Positions 46,032 through 56,100 of a DNA stretch of 64,000 nucleotides are shown here, in pieces; positions within the stretch are counted from its first letter, which is position 1; each line of letters begins with the position of its first letter. The stretch is taken from positions 23,207,239 to 23,271,238 of the forward strand of contig CM022947.1 of NCBI GenBank assembly GCA_012931725.1, given 5' to 3'. Position numbers and translations under genes: made by a program. Source of the DNA: Litsea cubeba. Lineage: Eukaryota; Streptophyta; Magnoliopsida; Laurales; Lauraceae. Below the pieces are notes generated by a model. The model made no database searches and was not told the DNA's origin. It saw only the letters and a program-made list of their open reading frames with translations.

Positions 46032-49000
46032 ATGGGAAAAGACTCTTTTAGTCCGTTGATGTGCATTCTTCGTGAGAATAAACTGACTGGCCCTAACTAC
46101 GTAGACTGGAAAAGAAATCTTGACATAGTACTCACAGCTGAGGAGTACAAGTATGTCTTGCTGGAAAACTGTCCCGAAATTGATGCTAATTCTACTGACG
46201 ACCAGCGAGAGGCTGAGAAGAAATGGAAGAAAGTGAATGGCATGGCTAAATGCTACATGCTCGCTTCCATGTCCAACGTGTTGCAAACACAGCATGAGCA
46301 AATGGACACAGCCTACGAAATCATGATGTCCTTGTCTGAGATGTTCGCAGACAAGAGTAGGCCAGCTAGGCAAGCTGCTATGAGGACCATCATGAATGCT
46401 AGGATGGCTGAGGGAACACCTGTCAGAGAGCATATGCTCAAGATGATAGATTGTTTCAATGAAGCTGAGATTCTAGGGGCTGAGATTGATGCAGGGAGTC
46501 AGACTGACATGATTCTCGAAACTCTGCCGGAATCTTTCAATCAGTTCAAGCTCAATTTCAATATGAGCAAGATGGACATGACTCTACCTGAGTTAATGAA
46601 AGAACTCCAGGCGGCAGAGGCTATCATGAAGCCCAAAGCCCAAGCTCATTTTTTCCAGTCTTCCTCTAAACTGAACCCGAAAGGGAAGAAGTCCAAGAAG
46701 AAGCAGAATAAGGGAAAAGGGCAGAAAAAGGACAATGCTGGTAATAAGAAGGATAAGGGTACAGATGGAAAGCCCAAAGGGAAATGCTTCAAGTGTGGCC
46801 TGAAAGGTCATTGGAAGAAAGATTGTCCCAAGTTCCTGGCCTCAGTTAAGAAAGGTACATCTTTTTCATACTACATTGAAACTTGTCTAGTGGTTGATTC
46901 TACTGACTCATGGATAGTAGACTCAGGAGCCACTAATCATATCTGCAATTCATTGCAGGGGTTTCAGATAATGCAGAGAATTGAGAAAGGAGAATTTGCC
47001 TTTAGAGTCGGAACTGGAGCTAAAGTTTGGGCGGTTGCAGTAGGAGTAGTTACCTTACATTTTCCATGTAATAGGATATTAGTTTTAAATAATGTTTTCT
47101 ATGTTTCGGACATGAGGAAGAATTTAATTTCAGTTTCCAGATTAATTGAATTTAATTATTCAGTTTCTTTCCATTCTGGTATTGATATCAGTAGAGATGG
47201 AAATATTATATGTTCCGGTAGAATACATGACAACTTATTTTATATATATCCTGTTGCTCCTACACTGCATAATGTACAACTAGAAAGCTCAACTTCCCTT
47301 AAGAGGAAGGTATCTTCAATCAATGACACATATCTTTGGCACTTACGTTTGGGTCACATTAACCCAAAACGGATTCAGAGGTTGGTAGAAGATGGGCCCT
47401 TGAGCTCATTAGATTTCGAACCTTTTCCTCAGTGCGAATCTTGTCTCAAGGGAAAGATGACCAAACGGTCATTCTCTGGGAAGGGACTTAGGTCAAAGGA
47501 GTTGTTAGAATTGATTCACACTGATGTGTGTGGTCCTATGAGCAAACCGGCTCGAGGAGGGTATGAGTATTACATCACCTTCACTGATGATTACTCTAGG
47601 TTTGGATATGTATACCTAATGCGACGCAAGTCTGAGGCGTTTGATAAGTTCAAACAATTCAAGGCTGAGGCGGAGCTACAACTAGGAAAACATATCAAAG
47701 CCCTTCGATCCGATCGAGGTGGCGAGTACCTCCTGGGTGAGTTCAAGGAGTACCTCACACAACATGGGATTGTGTCTCAGTTGTCTGCACCGGGTACACC
47801 CCAGCAAAATAGTGTAGCGGAGAGAAGAAACCGTACCCTTCTTGATATGGTAAGGTCCATGATGAGTCATGCAACCCTACCTATATCTTTTTGGGGATAT
47901 GCCTTAGAAGCAGCAGCATATATTTTAAATCTGGTACCATCTAAGTCAGTACCTAGGACACCACAAGAAATATGGACAGGTCGAAAACCTAGTTTAAATC
48001 ATATCCACATTTGGGGTTGTCCAGCCTATGTACTGAATGATAAAGCTACCAAGCTAGAACCCAGATCGGAAATGTGCTACTTCATTGGGTATCCTAAGGG
48101 AACGAGAGGTGGCATCTTTTATCATCCAAAGGAGCAAAAAGTGCTCATCAGCACTCATGCTAGGTACTTGGAGGATGATTGTATGATGCACCAAGAGCTT
48201 AGTTGTAAAGAAACCCTTGAGGAGATTCTTCCGGGATCTCCTATAACATCTGTACCAGATCCTGAAACAGTAGATAAACAAGATATTCCTTTTAACACTC
48301 CGGAGCCTCGTCGTAGTGGGAGAATTCCTAGACAGCCAGAAAGATATCTAGGAGTGTCTTTTAAGACAGACTCTGAAGATCTGGTTGAGGATCCTGCTAG
48401 TTATGATGAAGCAGTAACGGATATAGATGCTGACATGTGGCAGCAAGCGATGAAATCTGAAATGGATTCTTTGTATTCCAATCAAGTCTGGGAACTTGTA
48501 GATGCACCTTTAGGGATCAAACCCATAGGGTGCAAGTGGATCTACAAGAGAAAGAGAGGAGTGGATGGGAAGGTGGAAACCTTCAAAGCAAGACTGGTGG
48601 CGAAAGGATATACTCAGAAAGAAGGTATCGATTATGAGGAAACCTTTTCACCAGTGGCTATGCTTAAGTCCATAAGGATTCTCTTGGCCATCGCATGTCA
48701 TTATGACTACGAGATATGGCAGATGGATGTCAAGACAGCTTTTCTTAATGGAAGTCTTGACGAATGCATCTATATGATGCAACCAGAGGGCTTCATTGCT
48801 ATTGGCCAAGATAACATGGTTTGTAAACTTAAGAAGTCCATCTATGGACTTAAGCAAGCATCTAGAGCATGGAACATCAAGTTTAATCAGGCAGTCAAAT
48901 CCTTTGGCTTTGATCAAAACATTGATGAACCATGTGTGTATAAGAAAGGAAATGGGAAAGCAGTTGCATTTTTGGTTCTATATGTAGATGACATATTACT

Positions 49001-49967
49001 CATAGGAAATGATGTAGGTTTATTGTCATCCACAAAGGTTTGGTTATCCTCTCGATTTCAGATGAAGGATTTAGGTGAGGCCAGCTATATCTTAGGGATC
49101 AAGCTTTTGCGTGATCGCAAGAATAAGATGTTAGCCCTATCCCAATCTTCTTATATTGAGAAGATATTGGTCAAGTTTAACATGCATGACTCCAAGAAGG
49201 GCCTCCTACCTTCTAGACATGGAGTACCACTGTCCCGAGATCAATGTCCAAAGACATCTGAAGAGATAGAGACCATGAGGAGAGTTCCATATGCATCCGC
49301 TGTTGGAAGCCTCATGTATGCTACGTTATGTACTAGACCAGATATTTGCTTTGCCGTTGGCATGGTTAGCAGATATCAGTCAAACCCTGGACCTATGCAT
49401 TGGACAGCTGTTAAGCATATATTCAAGTATCTTCGGAGAACGAAAGATTATATGCTAACCTTTCGAGCAGATGATCTAACGCCATTGGCGTATACAGACT
49501 CTGATTTCCAATCTGATAGTGATGCCAGAAAGTCTACCTCAGGGTACGTCTTTACTTTGTCAGGAGGGGCTATATCATGGAGAAGTGTCAAGCAATCCTG
49601 TATAGCTGATTCTACCATGGAAGCAGAGTATGTGGCGGCATCGGAAGCTGCGAAGGAAGCGGTATGGCTCAGAAAATTCCTGTTGGAATTGGGAGTTGTT
49701 CCTGCAGTGCATAAACCGATTGTCATGTACTGCGATAACACTGGTGCTGTAGCACAGTGCAAAGAGCCCAGGAATCACAAGAAAGGCAAGCACATTCAGA
49801 GAAAGTACCACTTGATCCGGGAATTCATTCAGGATGGAGAGATAGTGGTGGAGCATATTGCTTCAGCAAATAACTTAGCTGACCCATTCACTAAGACTCT
49901 TACTGAGAAAGTCTTCACTTCTCATGTTGAGTCTATGGGTGTTAGGTTAGGAAGCAGTGATCTTTAG
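46032..49967 (+). CDS. Copia2 Gag-Pol polyprotein (intact)
   Basis: This is one uninterrupted frame of 1311 codons. I choose the ATG at 46032 (MGKDSFSPLMCILRENK) since Gag homology starts just after it; the open frame extends 31 codons further upstream. Domains in order: UBN2-type Gag (1-230); CCHC knuckle CFKCGLKGHWKKDC (about 252-265); aspartic protease WIVDSGATNHIC (about 292-303); integrase with HLRLGH...CESC zinc motif (about 436-476), HTDVCGP, SDRGGEY and PQQNSVAERRN catalytic blocks; RT with KARLVAKGYTQKEG, QMDVKTAFLNG and YVDDILLIGN (about 982-991); RNase H with YTDSDF, MEAEYVA and YCDNTGA. It makes virus-like particles and copies and integrates the element. All key residues I looked for are present, so it may still be active. 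Confidence 0.97.
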   Translation: MGKDSFSPLMCILRENKLTGPNYVDWKRNLDIVLTAEEYKYVLLENCPEIDANSTDDQREAEKKWKKVNGMAKCYMLASMSNVLQTQHEQMDTAYEIMMSLSEMFADKSRPARQAAMRTIMNARMAEGTPVREHMLKMIDCFNEAEILGAEIDAGSQTDMILETLPESFNQFKLNFNMSKMDMTLPELMKELQAAEAIMKPKAQAHFFQSSSKLNPKGKKSKKKQNKGKGQKKDNAGNKKDKGTDGKPKGKCFKCGLKGHWKKDCPKFLASVKKGTSFSYYIETCLVVDSTDSWIVDSGATNHICNSLQGFQIMQRIEKGEFAFRVGTGAKVWAVAVGVVTLHFPCNRILVLNNVFYVSDMRKNLISVSRLIEFNYSVSFHSGIDISRDGNIICSGRIHDNLFYIYPVAPTLHNVQLESSTSLKRKVSSINDTYLWHLRLGHINPKRIQRLVEDGPLSSLDFEPFPQCESCLKGKMTKRSFSGKGLRSKELLELIHTDVCGPMSKPARGGYEYYITFTDDYSRFGYVYLMRRKSEAFDKFKQFKAEAELQLGKHIKALRSDRGGEYLLGEFKEYLTQHGIVSQLSAPGTPQQNSVAERRNRTLLDMVRSMMSHATLPISFWGYALEAAAYILNLVPSKSVPRTPQEIWTGRKPSLNHIHIWGCPAYVLNDKATKLEPRSEMCYFIGYPKGTRGGIFYHPKEQKVLISTHARYLEDDCMMHQELSCKETLEEILPGSPITSVPDPETVDKQDIPFNTPEPRRSGRIPRQPERYLGVSFKTDSEDLVEDPASYDEAVTDIDADMWQQAMKSEMDSLYSNQVWELVDAPLGIKPIGCKWIYKRKRGVDGKVETFKARLVAKGYTQKEGIDYEETFSPVAMLKSIRILLAIACHYDYEIWQMDVKTAFLNGSLDECIYMMQPEGFIAIGQDNMVCKLKKSIYGLKQASRAWNIKFNQAVKSFGFDQNIDEPCVYKKGNGKAVAFLVLYVDDILLIGNDVGLLSSTKVWLSSRFQMKDLGEASYILGIKLLRDRKNKMLALSQSSYIEKILVKFNMHDSKKGLLPSRHGVPLSRDQCPKTSEEIETMRRVPYASAVGSLMYATLCTRPDICFAVGMVSRYQSNPGPMHWTAVKHIFKYLRRTKDYMLTFRADDLTPLAYTDSDFQSDSDARKSTSGYVFTLSGGAISWRSVKQSCIADSTMEAEYVAASEAAKEAVWLRKFLLELGVVPAVHKPIVMYCDNTGAVAQCKEPRNHKKGKHIQRKYHLIREFIQDGEIVVEHIASANNLADPFTKTLTEKVFTSHVESMGVRLGSSDL

Positions 49968-49969
49968 TG

Positions 49970-49981
49970 CAAGTGGGAGTT
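49970..49981 (+). other. Copia2 polypurine tract
   Basis: CAAGTGGGAGTT lies between the polyprotein stop and the 3' LTR start TGTTGGGATT. The position and purine content fit the plus-strand primer. Confidence 0.8.
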
Positions 49982-52039
49982 TGTTGGGATTGGTGTATGC
50001 CTTAAAGCCCACTAGCTGCATTCTCATCTTTTGTTACTGGATATTTACTGGTTATTTAATTGAAAGACTCTTTTATGCTTAAACATGTATATATGTATGG
50101 TTGTGTAAGGCCCATTGTTTCTAGTAAATGAATTAGGTGTGTAGTGTCTACACACAGATAGGTCTAATTCATGGACAACTGGAAACATCATATTTGTTCA
50201 TAACTGAAAGATGGAGCTGGGCACTTCATCTTGGTAGAAGTTATAATGAGATACTCTCCTATATAGGGTGACATACCTAAGTCACGGGAGGGCTTTCCCG
50301 GATCTATCTCATTAGTGCATGTGTCATGCATTGAACAGGACCGTTGTAGGTGTGATCTCTAAAATAGTACTATCACAGAAAAGAGATCAAGTCACCTCAT
50401 GCTACTAAGTAACCGGTGCTCTTAATCTTGAGCATTTGTGGATGAACTGACGAAGTCATGTTCTTGTGCTTTAATTCACTATGGGTGAGATTCTATTCAT
50501 GGGTCAACAGCCCTGTGTTTTGGGTACTCGGACTTGATCAGTTGGGACGTGCAGATGCAATATAGAATCTATGCCATCTGATGATGGAATAATCGTCCCC
50601 TTAGAATTATCCGATTAATCATCAAAATCTAAGATCTTAGTATATGGATGTTCCATATGGATATTGAACTTGTGGGTCGCTCCCTGGATCAAGAGAATGA
50701 TATTCGAATGATGATTATGTTAAGGATATGAAGTTCTAAGGTTTAGATGTAATCGGGAAGGTTGATAGTACATATGATAACCTGACTCGATTATGGATGT
50801 TACATAGAGGGGCATTCAGGTCATTACACTTAGTAGGTCGAAGACAACCGTCATCTTATGACGAGCTTATTATAATATATATTTGTCCTTGGAGTTCAAC
50901 TATAACTCTTTAGTGGAATGAGTTAAGGTTAAAATGGTCTTTATGTTGCTATGGGTTTAGCATGGACATTTTGGTCATTTTGGGAGCCAATGGCAAATAT
51001 GTCTTTTGGTCCCTTCTCTAGTCACTTACCAAGATTGGCATGGTTTCCTAAGATGTTTATATAACATAAGGATGAATTATTTTAGTGGAAAAATAATTTT
51101 GAGTTTAAATTCAAATAGGCCTTTGATGACATACATGAATTTAACTCTAGATAAATTATATGTGGACCATGGTGTGCATTGATATGTGGGACGTCCATAA
51201 TAGGATTTCCATGGGTAAGGTTTCCAACTTTGAGTAGGACTCTACTTGGAAAGTTGGACTCCTCTTTGGATTAGTATTCCTATGAGTTAGTTTCCTTTTT
51301 GGATTAGGAACTTAAAATTAGTAAGTGTTCTACAACTAGTATTACTAATTGTATGGAAAGTTCCTTTTAGTTTCCTTTTCTAATTGGAGTGTTTCTTAAA
51401 GGAAGTAAGTCTTTCTTGGACATCCATGAGAATTAGGAAAGATAAACTTCTAGGAAAGGTTTCCTAAGTTTCTATAAAAGGGAGAGAGCCTTCCCTTGGA
51501 CGTCCTACACCATAACAAGGAGAATTACAAAGGTAGCACACGTCCAACACACTTTGTGAAACACTTTGCAAGTATCCTAAGAGTGCCCCACACGTCCAGC
51601 CCTTGGTTGCTTCTCTTCTTGATTGAAGAAGGCTTAAGGTCTGAGATTTTCCCTTGGAGAAATACTTCTTAATTCCTAGATTAAGATCCCACCATCTTAG
51701 CCAATCAGATTTGGAAGTGAGATAGAGGAGAAGATCAAAGGCAATACTAGTGCAAGAAAATTCCAGCAACTTGTTTGCAAATTGCAAGTCTGAGTTCGCG
51801 CCTTTGGATCTATTTTTTCAGAGATTTGAAGTCTACAAATCTTCGAGGTAATAGTCTTCTATCATCCCTATTAATTAGACACATGTTGGTCATGATTTAA
51901 TGGAGTTTCTATGCGATTCTTTATGGCTGATTTCCGCTGCATAGTGCAGAAATCAGATTTTTTAAAATCTGTCATGCTTTGCATCAGCCATAGTAGTCTC
52001 TTTATGAGAAGTTTCAGATCTGAATCGCGATTTCTTTCA
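49982..52039 (+). repeat. Copia2 3' LTR (complete)
   Basis: This 2058-bp LTR starts TGTTGGGATTGGTGTATGC and ends GATTTCTTTCA. Its right end joins the target cleanly at ACCTACGCTGC, as expected of integrase-mediated joining. It shows that the 5' LTR is missing its first bases. Confidence 0.95.
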
Positions 52040-52204
52040 ACCTACGCTGCTACCAGCTGTCTGAGGACTCGGCGGCAGCTGGGACGACTGAGGAGGGGTC
52101 AGTCAGGGATGTGTGATGCGAGGCTGAGTCGGTAAGGGCTGTGTGGTCAGCAGCTGAGTCGGTAACGCCGCTGTGGTCAGTAGGGCCCCCTGTGTGCTAT
52201 ATGC
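52040..52204. repeat. 165-bp target duplication, right copy
   Basis: This matches 42148-42312 with one mismatch. It continues without a break into the rest of the CACTA1 exon (ACCAGCTGAACTGAG), so this copy sits in the original context on its right side. Confidence 0.95.
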
Positions 52205-52905
52205 ACCAGCTGAACTGAGTGCAGCTGCAATAGCCCGAGCACGTTTGACCCTACTGTCCCAAGGCATATCTGCAATCTGGATTAAAGCAAATTGACAAGG
52301 AACATAAATAATCAATAGCAAAGATCAATATGATTAGTAAAGTGAATGTCAGCAACTGACATTAAATGTAAATATAAATCATTCTAGCACGAGTGTCAAC
52401 ATCAAAAATAATAATTTTAAACTACATGTGATGACATTCACATAACGATTACCTCTTCCGATTGAGAAGAAGATGCATCATCTTCTACATCATCATCTGT
52501 CGTGGGAATATAGTCCTCATCCTTATCATTCCCAATGACATGCTTCTTTCTCTTCTCGATTGTCCCTTTATTAGCCGAACTAAATATAGCACGTGCGGTT
52601 CGCTGGATACCTAGAGATGCAAGTTTTTCTGCATTCGGCTTAATTGATTTTTTTCTCTTTGATAAATAATTAGAAGCTTGCAATTGACGGGACAACTCTC
52701 CTGGTTTGACCCATTTTTTCCCTCTGTTTGGCATCTTTTGCAACTATGAATTATATAAATAGGATTAAAATGTGAAATGTAAAAAAATTTTATCAATATT
52801 TGAACATATCACAAGAGAAAATGAAATTGAAGACAATGTCATTATATAAGTCAAGATCTTTATTAATTTACTTAATAATTACATGTGTAAAACCTGAAAC
52901 AAACA

Positions 52906-55679
52906 CTACATGTCATATTCGATATCATCATCTTCCTCACTATCAACATCATTTTCATCTTCATCTTCGTACTCTGCCAGTGCTTCATCCTCGTCTTGGC
53001 CATCCTTGTCTGCTGACTCATCATTGAGAATGATCTCAGGATCTATATCATCCATAAAGTGTTGGACACTAGTACCATCGACGAGGACTGGGACAACAAA
53101 TGATGATTCATCCTGCTGAAATGCATCATTAGGTGCATCACAATCGTCGTTGTCGTCATCCCGCTTAGCGGGTACATCCCACAAACCACGAGGCTTGACC
53201 CGTTCTACGACTCTCCAATTTTTTCCTCTGCTGGTGTCATTGACGTAGAAGACTTATGATACCTGACCTGGTAGGACAAATGGATCATCCGTACACCAAC
53301 GACCAGTGATATCAATGCTTGTAACATGGTCTTCGATGTTTATCTTGTGCTTGGTACTAGTGTTGTACCATTCACATTCAAATAGGACCACCTTACCCCC
53401 GTGCCGATAGGACAATTCCCATACTTTACAAATGTAGCCATAGTAGTCATGTTTCTCCCTTTCGTATTCCCCTTCCACGACCAAACCACTACTCTGGCTC
53501 CTACGACATCTCTCACGGTCTTTAGTGTGGTATCGGACGCCATTGCAATCACACCCCTGATAGAGATTCACTTGGGACATAGGGCCATTTGCTAATGACC
53601 ACATCTCATCAGACGCTTTCGGTGAACCTAGAGTTCGCAATTGATTCATCTACATAGGAAAATTACGTCAGATGTATTGGACATATGTTATTTAAAAACA
53701 AATCCAATAATATCTATCAATTATAATGATCCAACGTTTATGTCTTACATGTTGTTTGAACCATTTTGCAAATTCTCTTCATTGTATCTGCCCGGCGTCT
53801 CCACTTCTTTGATCCTGCACTAAATTCTTGTGTTCCCTACTCAAGGTTTTTTTTACTGAATAAGTAAATATAGCTAATGAATAAATGAGTCAAAAAAGCA
53901 ATGCATAAATATGGCTAGATTGAAGCACATACTGAAGATATGGCAATACCTCGGGGCAATTATTCAACACAAACCAATGCGCCATGTCACGATCTTTTTG
54001 AGAAGGATCATGTGCCCTTGGCATGATTTCGAGGGGACGGACAATTTGTGTGAAGACCGACATCCCCGGGCCACGTTCGCCACCATCATAACGATCCACT
54101 CGTTCAGTCTCTCTTAAATACATTGAGCAAAAAGTGAGACACTCTTTGACAATGTAAGCCTCTGCGATCGAACCTTCAGGCCGAGCTCGGTTGCGAACGT
54201 ACCCTTTTAGAGTCTTCAGAAACCTTTAAACAACCAATGATAACAACCATGAGTTCCAATGCAAGGCAACAACATTAATACATAAATAATTAATCAATGG
54301 TCACCAGCTATTACCTTTCAATCGGGTACATCCACCGATATTGCACAGATCCACCAAGCATGGCCTTGCGTGGCAAGTTAATCGATAGATGGACCATCAC
54401 ATCAAAGAAAGCAGGAGGAAAGATCCTCTCAAGCTTGCACAATATTAAAACTATCCGCTCCTCCAATTTTTTCAAATCATATTGTCTCTGTGTTTTCGAG
54501 CAGAGGTCTTGGAAAAAGCTGCCTAACTCAAACAATGTTGTACAGATATCCTTATTCAGAAAGCCACACATGCCAATAGGAAGGATGAGTTGGATAAGCA
54601 TGTGGCAATCATGGCTCTTCAAACCAGCTAATTTATCATTTTTCGAGGTTACACACCTCGAGAGGTTCGCCGCATAACCGTCTGGGTATTTGATGGACTT
54701 CAAGAATTCATAAAATCCATCTCTATGTTTTGGCTCCAGAGTGTAAGAGGCATGCGGCTTCAAGCTTGATCCATCACCTCTCTCCACTAGATGCAACTCT
54801 GGTCTGATGCCCATATTTTTTAAATCCTTACGCGCTTTCTCGGTGTCCTTGTTTTTATCCTTTATGCCCAAAATTGTTCCAACCAAAGCTACACATACGT
54901 TCTTCTCAATGTGCATAGGATCAAGGTTGTGTCAGAGTCTTTTGCACTTCCAATAAGGCCATTCAAATAGGATGCTTTTCTTTGTCCAATTCAGTTCTCC
55001 ATAGTCACGCGGTCTTTTGTTATTCTTGCCAAACTTGACCGGCACTATCTCTTCGAGCTGGTCCAGTACCTTCTGCCCCGGTAGATCCAAAGAATTCTTT
55101 TCACGCTCAAGCTGACTATTGAAGGCCTTGCTTCTACGCCATTGGTGGTTTAGTTCCAAGCATTTTCGATGGCCAATGTAACCAATCTTATCCTTCAACT
55201 TCACCCCTAACGAGCTGTCATTACACGAGGGGCAAGCGTTATAACCTTTTGTGCTCCACCCAGACAAGTTACCATATGCAGGAAAGTCATTTATCGTCCA
55301 CATCACAGCCGCATGCATTTGAAAGATTTCCTTAGTGGAGGCATCATAAGTCGATACACCATGATCCCACAACTCCTTCAACTCATCAACCAAGGGCCTC
55401 AAATATACATCGATATCGTTTCCCGGTGAGTGTGGTCCTGGGATGAGTAATGACATCATCAAGAATGGCTCCTTCATGCACATCCATGGTGACAAATTAT
55501 AAGGCATAAGTATGACAGGCCACATGCTATACGAGGTGCTCATGTTACCGAAAGGATTGAATCCATCGGTGGCTAATCCCAGTCTCACATTACGTGTCTC
55601 TTGGGCAAACTCTGGGTATTTCATATCAAATTCTTTCCACTCCACGGAATCAGCCGGATGCCGCGCTATCCCATCATCA
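52906..55679 (-). pseudogene. CACTA1 TNP2 transposase with DUF4216 C-terminus, 5' end cut by CACTA2
   Basis: In minus orientation it begins in the middle of TNP2 at DGIARHPADSVEWKEF (55676-55627). The Transposase_21 core follows: NVRLGLATDGFNPFG, YNLSPWMCMKEPF, LIPGPHSPGNDIDVYL, KIGYIGHRKCL, NLDPMHIEKNV, SHDCHMLIQ and RKAMLGGSVQYRWMYPIER. Then come ARPEGSIAEAY, a DUF4216 region (53649-53254) and a very acidic C-terminus ending at 52906. TNP2 is the cut-and-paste transposase of CACTA elements. In-frame TGA codons at 54932-54934 (KRL-stop-HNLD) and 53779-53781 (before REFAKWF) sit where the family has Arg. The 5' part is separated by the CACTA2 insertion, so this copy is dead. The intron near 54230-54312 and those in the DUF4216 part are approximate. 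Confidence 0.9.
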
Positions 55680-56100
55680 CACTACTAGAAAAAAGGCATT
55701 TTATATCGGCTAAAAACCGATATAAAAGACCTATAATATCGGTTTTTGAGTGAGCTTCAAACCGATATAACTGCCCCCGATATAAAAGATAAACGTAACC
55801 GATATAATAAGTGTAATATTTCATATCGGTTAAGCCTAAAGCGATGTAATATTCATATGTATTTATATAATAAATTATTATAAAACCGATATAACTTATA
55901 GCCAAACCGATATAACTTATAACCGAACCGATATAATTTATAGCCAAACCGATATAATTAATATATGTTATATCAGTTTCATATGGTTTTTTATATCGGT
56001 TTCATAATAACCGATATAATTGATTAAGAATAACCGATATAAAAAATATGTAATTGGTTTGTTATATCGGTTTCATATGGTTTATTATATCGGTTTCATT
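55680..56100. repeat. CACTA2 terminus with subterminal CCGATATAA repeats
   Basis: About 18 copies of CCGATATAA or its complement TTATATCGG(T) occur in both orientations within 420 bp, several as AAACCGATATAACTTATA-like extended units. Such motif clusters are the usual binding sites for the element's own TnpA-like protein. The small frames 55666-55947 and 56020-56265 are made of these repeats. Confidence 0.9.

Larger units (their letters stand above)
42313..52039 (+). mobile_element. Copia2: young, nearly complete Ty1/copia retrotransposon
   Basis: The element has a 5' LTR (42313-44351, missing its first 14-19 bases), a PBS (44353), a leader, one intact Gag-Pol frame (46032-49967), a PPT and a complete 3' LTR (49982-52039). 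The LTRs differ at only four positions in 2039 aligned bases by my count, so the insertion is very recent. It lies in the CACTA1 TnpA-like gene in opposite orientation. Instead of a 5-bp TSD, 165 bp of target are duplicated on both sides. Confidence 0.96.
40569..52734 (-). pseudogene. CACTA1 TnpA-like gene (Transposase_24 type), split by Copia2
   Basis: In minus orientation the exons I can place are 52734-52453 (MPNRGKKW..., acidic end), 52269 to about 52040, then after Copia2 42059-41803, 41691-41467, 41363-41271, 41172-41065 and 40982-40569 (stop). Most have GT/AG boundaries. Family motifs are TRGKNASKLRRQL, GWKKLDS, AKLPYNHTSGSRSFA, FRDTHYKEKSKEWV and VLGKRSGYLNGYG, followed by a coiled-coil-like QARIQAEQARKQAEQ. 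This family accompanies TNP2 in plant CACTA elements and, by analogy to En/Spm TnpA, should bind subterminal repeats. An in-frame TGA at 41506-41508 and Copia2 in the gene make it non-functional. Another TGA (52103-52105) may lie in frame in exon 2. The exon 1-2 junction is uncertain. Confidence 0.82.

Noticed and set aside
52906..53184. Acidic frame as a separate gene
   Set aside because: Better read as the acidic C-terminal end of the CACTA1 TNP2/DUF4216 gene, as seen for the homologous end in CACTA2.
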